NCBI GenBank assembly: GCA_022702705.1
Contig: CM040428.1
Coordinates: forward strand, 108,828,022 to 108,892,021
Length of the DNA: 64,000 bases
Source: Papilionanthe hookeriana x Papilionanthe teres
Taxonomy: Eukaryota > Streptophyta > Magnoliopsida > Asparagales > Orchidaceae
Reading direction: 5' to 3'
The position numbers were made by a program, and so were the translations under genes. The notes under the pieces are model-generated. The model made no database searches and was not told the origin of the DNA. It was given only the letters and a program-made list of their open reading frames with translations. Below, in pieces: positions 43,590 through 55,837 of the stretch; position 1 is the stretch's first letter, and each line of letters starts with the position of its first letter.

Positions 43590-45430
43590 TTTTATTTTTA
43601 ATTTTAATGATATTTCATTTTAACAGGATGTATTTTATATTTTTTGGTTTTAGGTACATGAAATGGACTTTTGGAGGAAAAGAAGATAAAACGGTGCAGT
43701 ATGGAGCAAAAACGAGCAAGAAAAAAAATTTTTTCCTATCACATTTTGATATGTCTTCCTATGCTCAGTGTACTTTACAGTTCTCGTATATTTTTGAGTG
43801 AAAGTATACTTTAATGAAAGTATATGTTCATGCTTATTTTGTAGGGCTATATGTTAGGAACACAAGACAACTGAAACGGGGCAAAATAGGGTTGAAATGG
43901 AGCCAAATGAAGCAAAATTGTAGGATTGCTGCAGGGTGGTGTCGACGGCTCCTAAAATGGTGCCGATGGTGCTAGAATCCAAAGAAAATCAAGAAATGGT
44001 ACTGAAAATGCTAAAAAATGGCACCGACGATGCCAAGGATGGTTATTTGCAATATGCATTGAATCTAGTCGTTTTTTGGAAGGTTTCTTGAGGCAACTCT
44101 TGGGAAATTCGTCCCTACACTATAATAGAGTGATTTTATGTCAAAAAAAGTTTTTTATTGTTATAAAAAATGTAGAGAATGCTTAGAGATTTTATAATAG
44201 GAGTATAAATGTAGATTTCTACCTTTTTGTAGAGATTGCAAAAGGCAATTTTGAGAAAATATGTAAGGGAATGTACTAGCATTGCATGGATCAGCGGGAG
44301 ACTTTGTGAGAGAGATTTTTATCTTTCATTCAAGGAGAAATGGCTAAGTATTATATTTGTCATTATCTTATAATTTTGTAAACACTTATCTAGTGGATTT
44401 ACTTTGATGTAATGAAATTGTTATTTGTGTTTTATTCATGCATTGTGATGTATTTCTCTTACTCTTTCTTCTTATTTGAAAATAGTGGTCTGAGAAGATT
44501 ATGTCATTATTTTCCTCTCTTTGCTTTTGCAATGAGTATGATTCATGTTTAGGATATTGGGATGCTTGCCTAAAGTTCATTTAATTATAAATGTGATGGT
44601 GTTTACTTGCACTTCATTTACATTACAATAAGGGCCCATCGTGGGTTTAATATTCGTTGTAATTGCATCCCGAGAGGGCAGTCTAATTATCAACAATGTG
44701 GAACCACATTCAATGTCATGGATGAGAATGTAGTTCATGGGGTTGAGTGCAAATAAATAAGGAAATATACTTTGATGGGTGTAGAATTAGAAATTTTAGG
44801 GTGACAGACTAAAATCCTCAATTTGGTCCAAGTGTTTGGAAACTAAAGTTAGACGTTAGCCCTGAGGCGAGGGGAACTGGGAGCTCTAGAGTGAGAGCTA
44901 GTATCCTCCTAAACTAACGACAAATTTAGGGGACCAGTCAATGTTAATTATGCACTCAGAAGAGGGTATGGAATAGGATTGCTCCTATTTGGCACATACA
45001 ATATTTATTGTATCCCATTCCTAAACTTTATCCAATTAACTACATAACAATAGTAGTTTTAAACATCTCAAAATTCTCCAAACCAATTCATCTAAAAAGG
45101 GTTATCTTTAGAATTAATATTTTCCTTTAAGAGTAGTTATTAGTTGTTTTAAACTTAGGCTTATCTTTAGGAGTACTTATTAGAAAAACCACTTTAATCT
45201 ATCTTCCAAATTAAGGACTGATGGTAGTAGACTAGAATTTGACTAAGGACCTCTTACCTCCCTTCCCTATGGGATCGATAAATGAGACTCCACTAGAGCC
45301 CTGTATTACTTAAAAGATACATTTACTTGCATAGAACCTCTAGTGTGTGTTAGTACTTATGAACATAATACACACACAAGAGCATCACACGTCGGAGACG
45401 CATCACTTCCCAAGTTAACCACTCTCACAT
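43590..45430 (+). repeat. Athila-type LTR, plus strand
   Basis: Two LTR-start-like stretches (near 43600 and 43800; each with an ATTTT...AGG...GAAACGG or AAACGGTGC pattern) precede the GC-rich U3 motif at 43935-43970. The conserved block (GTGCAAATAAATAAGGAAAT, GTGACAGACTAAAATCC, AGTATCCTCC) lies at 44750-44915 and the terminal GGGATCGATAAATGAGACTC at 45269. No clear primer site follows. Confidence 0.7.
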
Positions 45431-46560
45431 GGTCTTAAAAAAATCATAATAATAATTTCTTCCCTTCTTCTCTCCTCTTTTTAAAAAATTCTCAATTTTC
45501 CACAACTTATATTCGATCAAAATAACATGAATACTTTCACATGAACACAAAAAATTCATAAACATATATTCAACAAATACAAATACTTTACATGTATAAT
45601 CTCCACTCCATAAAGTTTTAGAATAGATATTCTATAAATTCTTCATAAAGCAAGACAAACTTACATAAACACATAACAAAAACAATCACATAAGCAAACA
45701 AACACAAACTAACTAAACAAACAAACTAAACAAAGAACTTAATTCCATTCTCTATTAGGTGGAATATATCCTTGACCATCAGTTGTTCCTTCTGAACCAT
45801 TTGTCACAGAGTTCATAAAATGGACGATGATAAAGAACTTTGAAAGAATCTTCTTTAATCCACTTGTTTTTCGGATACATTGCATTGTTCGATTCTTCAA
45901 AATAACTTGAATGATTGAATTGCATTTTGATTTGCTAACCAATATGTGCTAAATATGTGTTATTTTCATTTACCTTTACCTTAATTGAAGCCACATCAGC
46001 CACATTGTTGCAATCTTCTCTACTATTTCTTCAATACCAATGACTATGAATCCATTATATAGCTCTTACGCACTTTAACTTACAAACTTCTTCTTGACAA
46101 CTTCCTTTTTTTTCTTCAAATAATTCTCCTAAGAAGACATCCTTGCTATCGTAATTCCTTCTTACAACTCAATTTTTTTTCTTTAGACTTAAGAATGGAA
46201 ATTTTTGAAAGGAGAAAATTATTTCTTCATTTACATTCTTTTTATAGACTTTAGTAGATCCTATACCCACTTCCCATGTTTAAAAATCACCAAACAACAT
46301 TCAAGACCACTTTCCCTTGTTTAATTTTTCTAGAACATCATTTAGGCACGTTTTTATTACTATGACGCTTAAGCACCAGTTTAGGTGCTTAGGCGCCAGT
46401 GCTCAGTTTAGCACAAGTTAGCTTAACATCCAAATACTCATTCTTACACATTTAAGACATCATTCAAAGTCTTAAAATCATAATCAAAAGTTCAAAATAC
46501 TACCACAATTGTCTAAAACATACACAACAATAACAATCAAAATAAAAGCAGACTGATACT
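45431..46560. other. AT-rich sequence without recognisable genes
   Basis: Long C/A-rich and T-rich tracts. Short open frames such as 45739-45942 (minus) have no family resemblance I can name. The left end of an Athila element downstream of integrase would fall here, since the typical post-integrase phrase CTGGGAGGCAACC occurs on the minus strand near 46566-46580. Confidence 0.4.
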
Positions 46561-46617
46561 ATGGTTGCCTCCCAGAGAGTGTTTGGTTTTATGTCATCAG
46601 CCCGATGTATCGAGTGC

Positions 46618-47800
46618 TTATTTTGGGTGACCCAACCTTAAAATGTCATTCAATTTTGGTCGAACCTCTAAAAAATAGGGTTTAAGCCTATGACGATTCA
46701 CTTTAAAAATTTTTAGTGTTTCGGGATCCTTAATATGCACAGCTCCATAGGGATAAACTTTTATCACAATGAATGGGCCCATCCACCTAGACTTATGTTT
46801 GCCTAAACATAACCTCAATCTTGAATTATAAAGTAAAACTTGATGTCCTGGCTTAAGATTTTTGGTAAGAATCTTCCAAACATGCCTCATTTTCATCTTA
46901 TCTTTATAAATCTTAGAATTCTGATAAGACTAATTCCTTATCTCTTCCAGCTCATTTAATTTCGGTAATCTCTTCTTAATAGAATCCTTCTAATTATAGT
47001 TAAATTATTTAATGTCCAATAAGCTTTATGCTCAAGTTCAACAGGTAAATAACAAGCTTTCCCAAAAATTAATTTGAATGGTCACATTTCTATAGAAGTT
47101 CTGTATGTAGTCCTATAAGCCCACAAAGAAAATTCAAGTTTGACTATCCAATCCATTTTTATTCGATTTATAGATTTTTTTTCATAATTCTTTTGATTTC
47201 TTTATTGGAAACTTCAGCCAAACTGCTTGTCTGATGATGTAAGAATTAGAAATTTGATGATAGATACTATAATTCTTCAATAATTTTTCAATTAGCGCAT
47301 TCTTAAAATGACTTCCACCATCAGTTATGATAACACTTGGCACTCCAAATCTGCAAAATATATTAATTTTTAAAAACTTTACAACACTTTGAGCATCTCA
47401 TCGAGGTAAAGTAACAGCTTCTGTCCATTTAGAGACATAGTTAACAGCTAAAAATATGTATAAAATTCCAAAAGATGGTTTAAATAGTCTCATGAAATTT
47501 AATTCCCAAATTTCAAAAATTTAAGCTTTCAAAATTTTATTGAGGGGAATTTCATTTCTTCTAGAAATATTTCCTACACATTAACATCAATTACAATTTT
47601 AAATATAAGCATTAACATCTCTAAAGATAGTAGGCCAATAAAATCCAGATTGCAAGATTTTGTATGTTGTTTTATTAACACCAAAATGTCCCCCAAAATT
47701 AGAATCATGACATTTTTTAATAATTTTAAAAGTCTCTTCTAAAGGCACACATCTTCGAATAATTAGATTCTTCCCCTGTTTAAACATATATGGGTCGTCC
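46618..47800 (-). pseudogene. Integrase of a decayed Athila-type element
   Basis: The N-terminal zinc region at 47787-47599 has RRCVPLEETFKIIKKCHDSN and GGHFGVNKTTYKILQSGFYW, standard Athila residues. The core (47590-46930) is interrupted by many stops, but PSVIITDGGSHF-like coding is traceable near 47330. The C-terminal domain at 46896-46618 has NSRLRLCLGKHKSRWMGPFI and KVYPYGAVHIKDPETLKIFK, ending FKVNRHRLKPYF. The DDE triad cannot all be confirmed by eye. It is non-functional. Confidence 0.8.
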
Positions 47801-47961
47801 CAAAATTAAGTTACGGTTTCAGATAAAAATTTCCTCTTTTTTTGGTATGTTAGACCATAAGGTAAAATTTTACTAACAAGAAAGTTCACAATGTCTGCAT
47901 ACCATGGAAGAAGCCATTTAGTAATATTGAACGATTTTTCATCTAAAGAATTTTAACTAAT

Positions 47962-48260
47962 TTATTCTTCAAAATGAAGTGATTTCTCAGAGTTAAGCAT
48001 AGACAGATGATCAACAATTTGATTATGAACTTTTTTTCTATCCACTATTTCTATGTAAAATTCTTGCAAATGAAGAATCCACCTTATCAGTCTTGGTTTT
48101 GCATCCTTCTTTTTCATTAAATACTTTATAGCAGAATGATCTGTATTCACTAAAAATTTAGTTTCAATTAAATATGATCTAAACTTTACAAATGCAAATA
48201 ATATTGCTAACAACTCTTTCTCAGTTGTGGTATAGTTAATTTAAGCTTCAGTATGAGTTT
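47962..48260 (-). pseudogene. RNase H of the decayed Athila-type element
   Basis: Minus-strand residues LLAILFAF-like, then KFRSYLIETKFLVNTDHSAI, KYLMKKKDAKPRLIRWILHL and QEFYIEIVDRKKVHNQIVDH are the classical Ty3/gypsy RNase H C-terminal half, with the TDHSA catalytic Asp and the distal DHLS motif. It lies between RT (right) and integrase (left), as expected. Confidence 0.85.
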
Positions 48261-48996
48261 TAATGGCATAGTAAATTACTTTAAAAATTTTATCATATTT
48301 CTATCCTAGAACAGCTCCAATAGTATAATCACTCACATCACACATTAATTCAGTTTTTTTTCCAATCTCATGAAACAATAACTGGTGTAGTGATTAATAT
48401 CTCTTTTAAAAATTCAAAAGTTTTTTGGCAATCCTTATCAAAATTGAAAATCACATCTTTCTCGAGCAAATGACATATTTGCTTAGCAAATTTTGAAAAG
48501 TCTTTAATATGTCACCTTTAAAGTCCAGCATGCCCTAAAAACTCCTAATTTCCCCTCACATTTGTTCGATGTGATTAATTGGTGATCACTTAAATTTTAG
48601 CATGATCTACTTCCATACATTTCTCTAAAATGTGATGTCCTAAAACAATTCCTCCTTCTACCATAAATTGGCATTTATCCTAATTAAGGACTAGATTTGT
48701 TTCTTCACAGCATTTAAGAACTTGTGATAAATGTTCTAAACATGATTTAAATGATGTTCCAAACACCCAGAATTCATCCATAAAAACTTCAAATACTGTT
48801 TCAATTAAATCACAGAATATAGCCATCATACATCTTTAAAAAGTAGTAGGGGAATTACATAAACCAAGGGGCATTCTTCTAAAAGCAAAAATACAATAAA
48901 AACTGATGAACATTGTTTTCTATTGATACTCTGGAGCAATTTGTATTTGGTTATAAACAGTATATCCATCCAGAAACAAAAGTATTTATGCCTAGC
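48261..48996 (-). pseudogene. Reverse transcriptase of the decayed Athila-type element
   Basis: Starts at a break (48996) just before the HKYFCF region. FLDGYTVYNQIQIAP is readable after a one-base loss near 48975. The active-site box reads EVFMDEFWVFG near 48790, with Glu in place of the second Asp, so it would be catalytically dead. CMMAIF-like coding follows near 48830. Several further frameshifts occur. The N-terminal part is replaced by an Ogre-type LTR fragment. Confidence 0.75.
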
Positions 48997-49384
48997 AGTT
49001 AACCTCACTTTTGGTTGAGGTCCAATTTCTTCTTAGATAGCACTAGTGGTCTAGCCATAAAACTCTCTTGGTGACTTTTCTTAGAAGTATAGCAATGGAA
49101 CCCTACCACAAAGAAATTCGACATGCTTGTTTCCCTCACTTGGAACTTTCATAAGCGTAAGGCCTAACCTCATGTGTTTGGGAGGAAGAGACCAAGCATA
49201 AGAAAGTCCAGGTGGGATTCCTATAAGTGGTCAGGCCTTAAGATAAACCCTGGGAGGTTTGAAACACATTCATACATTCACACACTTACACATCACACTT
49301 TATACTCACAATTTTAAACCAAACATATCCCATTTTGATTCCTTAACTCTTTAAAAACTCATGTGTGTGGTCACACCAGACCCT
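48997..49384 (+). repeat. Ogre-type LTR terminal fragment, plus strand
   Basis: GTTAACCTCACTTTTGGTTG and the following GTGGTCTAGCCATAAAACTC parallel 40659 onwards. It continues with CACACACTTACACATCACAC as in U3 of the other copy, then stops where the Athila-type LTR (minus) begins. About 390 bases are left. Confidence 0.65.
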
Positions 49385-51092
49385 AAGTCTATGGCTGAGA
49401 TTGTTGGAACCAACTTATGGAGGACTGATGTGGACTTTTTTATATTTCAAGAACTTATGATCCCAAATTTATATATTTATAATGATTTTGTAAAGTCCAA
49501 ACTTCAACGTAAGTATACGTATCGTATCAAGTATTACAGGGCTCTAATGGAGTCCTGTTTATTGATCCCACAGGGAAGACACGTTCCCTACAATAAATAG
49601 TGTATTACTGAAATCCAATACTTAAATCGTAATTAAAGTTTAAGTTTACTTCTACTAACAAGAAGCACAAAACAGTAACAATTAAGCAAACTATAATTAC
49701 TTCTAATATCTTTAAAACAGAATTAACTAACATACACACAAAGCTTATATTGAAAAGGTTTTGATATATATGAAAAGTACCATTCCTATTGCAACGTGTA
49801 TATGATGTGTGAATGATGTAAAATGATTATTTAATGTATTGTGCCAAATAGGAGCATAAATGTTTTTTACCCTCAAAAGAGTACCCCCTCTTCCAAGCAT
49901 GAAAAGAACATTGACATATCCTAAGTTCAGTCACTAAATCTAAGGCTGGGTTGGGAGGATACCGACTGTCACTACGGAGCTCCCACTCACGCTTCACCTG
50001 AAGGCTAACCTTCAAGTTTAGTTACTAATCTTAGGAACAAATTGGGGATCTCAGCCTGTCACCCTGAAACCTCTAATTTGAAGTCCATCAAAACACATTC
50101 CCTATTTATTTGCACTCAATTCTCATGAACTACACAATTCATCGATGGACATTGAATGGAAGCTTCATTATTGTTATAGGACACTAAATCCTTTTAGAGT
50201 TAATGTTCAACAACAGATTTTAACAATTCAATTGGCCAGATCTAAAATTAAATTATGTTCGAAATGAAAAACGATCACAATTTTTTCAATACTTTAAAAG
50301 CACTTCAAATCCACATCATCACATCATCACATTATGACATCTCTATGCAAGAAGAAAGACAAAGGGGACTACTCAGAATTCATAGAGAAGACACAATAAA
50401 ACATGAATTTTATATATAAAATAAAATTCATTTAAACCACAAAAGTAAATACAACTTATCTCTTTCTCTTCCCCAAGCAAATCCCTTGAAGTTCTTTTGA
50501 ATCTTTTTATCTCTTCTTTGCAACACTCAATTCCCTCTTTAGAATGGAAACGAAGAAGTAATCTCTCACTTTACTCCTTCTCCTTCACTCCTTAGAGAAG
50601 AATCCCTCACAAATTCTCACTTCTACACTCTTCTCTTACAAACTCTAACACTCAACACACACTCTCTACACCAGAACTCTCTCTAAAACCTCTCCTCCTC
50701 TCTCAATTTTTGTCCAAAAACAGTTACATATATGTTAGAAACAAAATCCCAAAATTTTCCTTAAGCATCCCTTCAAAAAGTCTCCAAAACTCTTCAAATT
50801 TGAATTGCACCGATATTGGGCGCCGGCAGCACCCGATAAGGCGTCGGCGCACTCTTTCTTCCCATTATTTTCTGTAGCTCTCAGGAAAATGGCGCCGATG
50901 GTGCCTGAAGCTGTTTTTCTCCATTTTGCTCTTTTTTGCTCTGAATTCATTCCTTCTCGCTTCTTTTCACTCCATTCACCTAAAATCATCATTCCTACAA
51001 CAAATCATGAAAAATACCTTCCTTTAAAGTGCAATATCACCAAAAATGGGTAAAATTATATAGCAAAAATAGTATATATTTTTTATGCATCA
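49385..51092 (-). repeat. Athila-type LTR, minus strand (3' LTR)
   Basis: Outer end TGATGCATAAAAAATATATA on the minus strand at 51092, preceded by the polypurine tract GTTTGGGGGATTT (51105-51093), so it is a 3' LTR. It has the GC-rich U3 motif at about 50810-50900, the conserved CAAATAAATAGGGAATGTG block near 50105, and the near-terminal reverse of GGGATCAATAAACAGGACTC at about 49565. It is closely related to 27537-30815 in opposite orientation. The left edge is approximate. Confidence 0.8.
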
Positions 51093-51105
51093 AAATCCCC
51101 CAAAC
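51093..51105 (-). promoter_or_regulatory. Polypurine tract
   Basis: GTTTGGGGGATTT immediately upstream of the LTR on the minus strand; the plus-strand element has GTTTGAGGGATTT at 27524-27536. It primes plus-strand cDNA synthesis. Confidence 0.75.
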
Positions 51106-52388
51106 ATAACTATTACTTGTCCTCAAGTAATCCTTTTACTACATAAATATATAGCTCAAGGCAATGTATTTTTCACCTGTAGGACCCTAAAATTCTTCAT
51201 TCAAAAGAATATATTGGTAAGACTTTTAGAAAGAAATTCAGTAACTTAGGTCAACACTACATGGATAAGAATATTCAGCAATCAAGTCTAAGGGTTCTAG
51301 TCTTCTATTTATTTCAAGATAAACCATAATTTTTCACATTAAGAGTGCCATGAAAGACTATGTGAAAAAGGAGTTCATGCAAACTTCATTAGAATGTAGG
51401 CCAATACTTTAAATATAAATTCAGAAATGAAATTAAGTTCTCCCTTTAGGGTGACTCAAGTGAAGCCAATTTTTGATTAGGCATCTCCTCAAGCTTCTCC
51501 TCATAAATATTTTTCTTTCTTTTTCTTTTCTTTCTTTTTGGGATTGTTTTTCAATCCTTATTTTCTTTTCTTTTTCTCTTTTTTTTAATGAGGATTACTG
51601 TATCTGGATAGCCTTTAATGATTTTGAACTTCACTCTCCTCTTTCTAAATTTCAAACTTGAAACACCTCCTTACTTCATAATTAAGTATGAGCTTTATTA
51701 TTCATCATAAAGTCACAATCTCCTCTTAACACATAATAGTTTAAGTCTCTTAAAAATTTCAAAAATACGGTTTTCTTTACTTTAAATAGTTAACTATAAT
51801 CATTTCCTTTCATACCAAATATCTTACCCTTATAAAATTAACCTTTATTACTAAAAACTTTCTTCCAATCCTTCCATAATATTTAACTGAAATAAAAAGT
51901 TATAGTTATCTAAAGTGAGGTTCAACTGCCAGAAGTTATGCTAATAATTTTTTAAAATATAATAATTGAGAAGAAATAAGAGTTAATATTTTTCTACCCT
52001 CCCCCAAACTTAAATTTTTCAATAAATTTGAAATAGTAGAGAGTAAAAGAAACTAACATTTTTGTGTTGGGATCTTGAAATCTTCAAAAGCTATCTGGTA
52101 TTAGTCAAAATTTACAACTAGCATGCATGAAACAGTTAGTAACAATGATATAAAATTTTTAAACATTTGCAGGGTAAAGAGATATTAACTTTAAACATCT
52201 AAACATCTAACAAAACACCTCAACTACTAAACAAACTATCACAGCACTACATAGTTCCTTTAACAATTTCAACTTTTCATTACAACATAACAATACATCA
52301 ATAGGTTTACACACATAGAAAGTAAATAACTACTAACATCACAAAAATATAACACATAAAAAGAAAAATAGAAATAGAAACAAATAAA
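51106..52388 (-). other. 3' non-coding region of an Athila-type element
   Basis: Lies between the third ORF (to the right) and the polypurine tract. The LTR-proximal 280 bases match 27245-27523 in reverse. It is T- and A-rich with no convincing ORF. Confidence 0.6.
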
Positions 52389-53614
52389 CTACCACTCTTC
52401 ATCACCAGGTTCATCAGCAGTGTCAGCAGAATCAGGTTTATACAGTGTATAGCTGGGGCAAGTAGGGAATATCACAGCAGTCTCTCCCCTCAAGAATCTG
52501 ACCTGGGCGTCATGATAGGCAATATCGAACTCAACTCTTCTTCCTATATAATTATCATTCACATCACTTCTAGCCTCAAACATCCATCCTACCATGGAGT
52601 CTATCCATACCAGCACTCTATAATCTCAGCAGTTCCATAATATCAGACAAAGTAGGGGTCTCAGACGTAGATGGAATGTCATAACTCTTATTAGGAATAT
52701 CAGTACTCCTACTCTCATCTCATGCTTTCACATGAGACTCATAAGTATGAATGATAGTATAGGTAATGGGTATCAGTGGTATAACTAGCTCTTTAGAACT
52801 GTTGAAATCTACTCCAGACTGTACACACAGACCATGAACTAGGGCAGGATGTCCTAATCCTCCAGTGGTCTCGCCTCTCAGTGGTATAGCTACCTCTTTA
52901 GAACTGTTGAACTCTACTCCAGACTGAACACACTGGGCATGAACTAGGGCAGAATGTCCTAATCTTCCAGTGGTCTCGCCTCTAGCAATACACTGAATGT
53001 TCTTGAAGATAATAGCTCCAATATCAATCTTCTTCATATTCTGAATACAATAGTTCAGAATTGCTCTATCCTCTGTAACTTCACTCGTGGTGATAAGAAG
53101 GTAATGCTTTGCGAGAGATGAAATAGTGCCAAACTTTAGATGCAACATTTTACTTGGAAGCAAAGAAGTTAATCATCTGTTTTTGACTCACTTTTCATTC
53201 CCCTTTTTCCTCTCTTAGAAAAGCAATCACTCCCTTCATATTTGCCTCTCGGGTATCAAAATTTTCATATTCGCAAACAAAAAGTTCCCAAGTATGATAA
53301 AATGCATTGATACATTGAGTGGTAAATTCAAGCATTTTTCCTCTAACTAGCACATATTTAGTCTCAGTCCAGGGCACATTTGCATAGAACTCTCTAAAAC
53401 ACCCAAAACAACATTGACAGTAAAATAACAAAATCTCCCATATTTGCTCGACAATTAACTATTCAACGAATCCACCAGGATTTTCAAAAGCTTGATTCTG
53501 AATACACTTTTTATTGTAAAGGTAAGAATTAAAAAGAAATCGTGCTTTCAAATTGACAAATATTTCTTCGTCATAATCAAATTTTCTCTTCCCTTTACTC
53601 ATCCTTGGAGCCAT
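52389..53614 (-). pseudogene. Third-ORF protein of Athila-type element (putative plant transposon protein), copy B
   Basis: The best-preserved copy. Start ATG at 53614 (MAPRMSKGKRKFDYDEEIFV). After a shift it continues FREFYANVPWTETKYVLVRG and KMLEFTTQCINAFYHTWELF (53390-53310), then ISSLAKHYLLITTSEVTEDR and AILNYCIQNMKKIDIGAIIF (about 53130-53010), and a Cys/His-bearing repeated segment, ending PDSADTADEPGDEEW at 52389. Its place between pol and the polypurine tract is that of the env-like ORF in Athila elements, but no signal peptide or membrane segment is evident. A 105-bp internal tandem duplication is present. The molecular function is unknown. Confidence 0.7.
52775..52984 (-). repeat. 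In-frame 105-bp tandem duplication in copy B
   Basis: Two adjacent 105-bp units (52775-52879 and 52880-52984), each encoding 35 residues with GETTG-LGH-ALVH and CVQSGV-FNSSKE. They differ at about a dozen positions but stay in frame. Confidence 0.9.
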
Positions 53615-54767
53615 GTGAATTTCTAAAAATTGCAAAAAAATTCTAATAAATTCCAAATCCACAATGTAACAAACTCCAAATACTATTCTAAACAAGTAAG
53701 AGCAAATTTCATCATAGGAAATTACAAAATTTCTTCAAAAATCCCAAAATTCCAATCTAAGCAATGTGAAAAATTCCTATGGTGAAAATAAAAAATAACT
53801 TAAAGTGAAGCTCTTCCAAAGAGAAGTGTAGATCCAGTTTTGAAAAGGCTTGAAATCGCTTCGAATCAAAGATTTAGCAAGCCCTAGGTCTTTTAAGTCA
53901 TGAAAATGGAGGAGGAAGACGAAAGCAATGCAAAAAATCGCGGGTCATAGGGTCAAAATCGCGAAATAAATGGGTTTTGGCCTTTTTCTGTATTTGGAAG
54001 CCGGCGGCGCTCGATAGGGCACCAGTGGTGCTCTATTTTTTAAAATTGGCCAAAGTCTCTGGATTTTGGCGTCGACAATACCCACTCTTGCGCCGGCGGC
54101 GCCCATTCTGGCGCCCGCAGCGCTAGTGCAAAAATTTTTCTGGGTCCAAAATTTTTTTCGTAATTTCAATCGTTTCAGCCTCCATAATGACATTTAACAC
54201 TTCATTAAGCATCTATTTCATCACACAATAAATAACTAACACAATTCTTACACCAACAACACAAAACATCACTTTTATATATAAAATCCACATTACAACA
54301 TAAAAACTAATATGTTCATCAAGCTAAATTAACAACCTTAGATTTTTAGTGTTGCAAGTACGCTACGATAAGCAAACACTAAAATCTAACTACACACAAT
54401 GAAATTAAGCATAATAAACCTAAATTTAAACTACAAAGTCAAGTAAAGCAAATACTAAACACACCAAACAAAATTAAGTAAAGAAATGCAAACACACATC
54501 AAACATAAGCAGAATCCAGTAGTCACTCCTCATAATTTTCAAACTATCTTACTCTCTGATATCTCTAATAGATTGTTGTTGCATGAAAAAATTGTAAAAG
54601 GGACGAAATGGGAATTCATTAGATGAATCCTCAGCAATCACATCATTCTTCTTCATCAGATTAATTAGGCCCATTTCAATACGACTAGTGTGATCAAATT
54701 GTTCCTTCATCCTCTAGTCTATATGTTCAAATAAATCAAAAATATTATTATTGGCATTCAAAACATT
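53615..54767. other. Non-coding interval with U3-like GC motif
   Basis: It has no gene. 53998-54125 carries CCGGCGGCGCTCG, GCGCCGGCGGCGCCC and GGCGCCCGCAGCGC inside AT-rich DNA, like the U3 of the Athila-type LTRs. Around 54480-54760 a short minus-strand coding remnant leads into copy A. Confidence 0.45.
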
Positions 54768-55665
54768 CTATACCTCTTTTTCCAACTGCTTGTTTCTATT
54801 CAGTATCACTCCAGAACTTTCAGCAAAGTAAGGCTGAAAGGGTTGTGAAGTCTGAGTTGGTTGATCTGCAAGTAGATTCAAATTACTTTCATCTCCTACT
54901 ATTTGGTAGTCATAAAGATTAGTTGGATCAATAGGCCTCGTGGAAGAAGAACCTTTTCCCAACTCTCATACGGAACTATTGATTGACTACACAACAGAAA
55001 TATGGTAGACGGGTGTCTAAGCCCATATTTAGATCCATGAATTATAAATCCCAAAACTGATTTCACAATTATATTTTCAATATCAATCAGCCTTCCAATT
55101 TTAATACAGAAATTCAAAATAGCACTTTCCTTGGTTACTTTACTAATCTTCAATGCTGGAAATAACTTCACTGAAATAAAATAATGCCACTATTTGGACA
55201 CCAGATTTAAAGATGCAGAAGGAAAACTAATATATCCATTGTCTCTTACTTCCCAATCTTCATTTTCATCTGTCAAATAACAATACACATCATTCATATT
55301 ATCGCTTGTCGCATTAAAATTGGAATAGTGGTAGATAGGTACCTTCTCAATCCTAAAGAGATCATTAATTCTTGCAAGAATGAATTGCACAAACCTACCT
55401 CGCACAAAGACGAATCCTTGGTTGATCCCGTGAAAATTTGCATAGAATTCCTTCACAACCGGAAAGACTTTGGCAGCGGTAGTGTAACATAGTACTTCCT
55501 AGCTTCTTTCCTTTATTATCTCTTCAACTATTGTAGTAGGTATATCCATACCTCGATTAAAAAATCCTCTATCCTTGATAATCCTCCTCTTCATCATCAC
55601 CTTGTTGAATAAATGTTGCACCTCGAAACTGATAAACTTCCATCAGTTGAAAATGCGAGATCGAG
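54768..55665 (-). pseudogene. Third-ORF protein of Athila-type element (putative plant transposon protein), copy A
   Basis: Readable minus-strand segments: KFISFEVQHLFNKVMMKRRI (about 55660-55600), TIVEEIIKERS, then VVKEFYANFHGINQGFVFVR (about 55470-55410), FVQFILARINDLFRI, and after a break FPALKISKVTKESAILNFCI (about 55160-55100) and GLRHPSTIFLLCSQSIVPYE. The domain order is as in copies B and C. There are frame breaks near 55490, 55190 and 54960. It lies just downstream of the RT fragment, with RNase H and integrase missing between them. Confidence 0.65.
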
Positions 55666-55837
55666 GGGTTTCTATGGAGTAGGAATCCATGGGATTTGAA
55701 TTTGGAAAGGAAGTTTTTCATTTATCTGGAGTTTGGAAGTTTAAAATGGAGTTTAGGGAGTTATAAGGAAGAAGAACCCGCTCAAAGCCGCCAAAAATTG
55801 CATTTTAAAACTCCAAAAATTGCATTTTAAAACTCCA

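Noticed and set aside
50735..51053. Overlapping open frames on both strands in the Athila-type U3
   Set aside because: They coincide with the GC-rich U3 motif; not conserved in the sister LTR at 27537 onwards.
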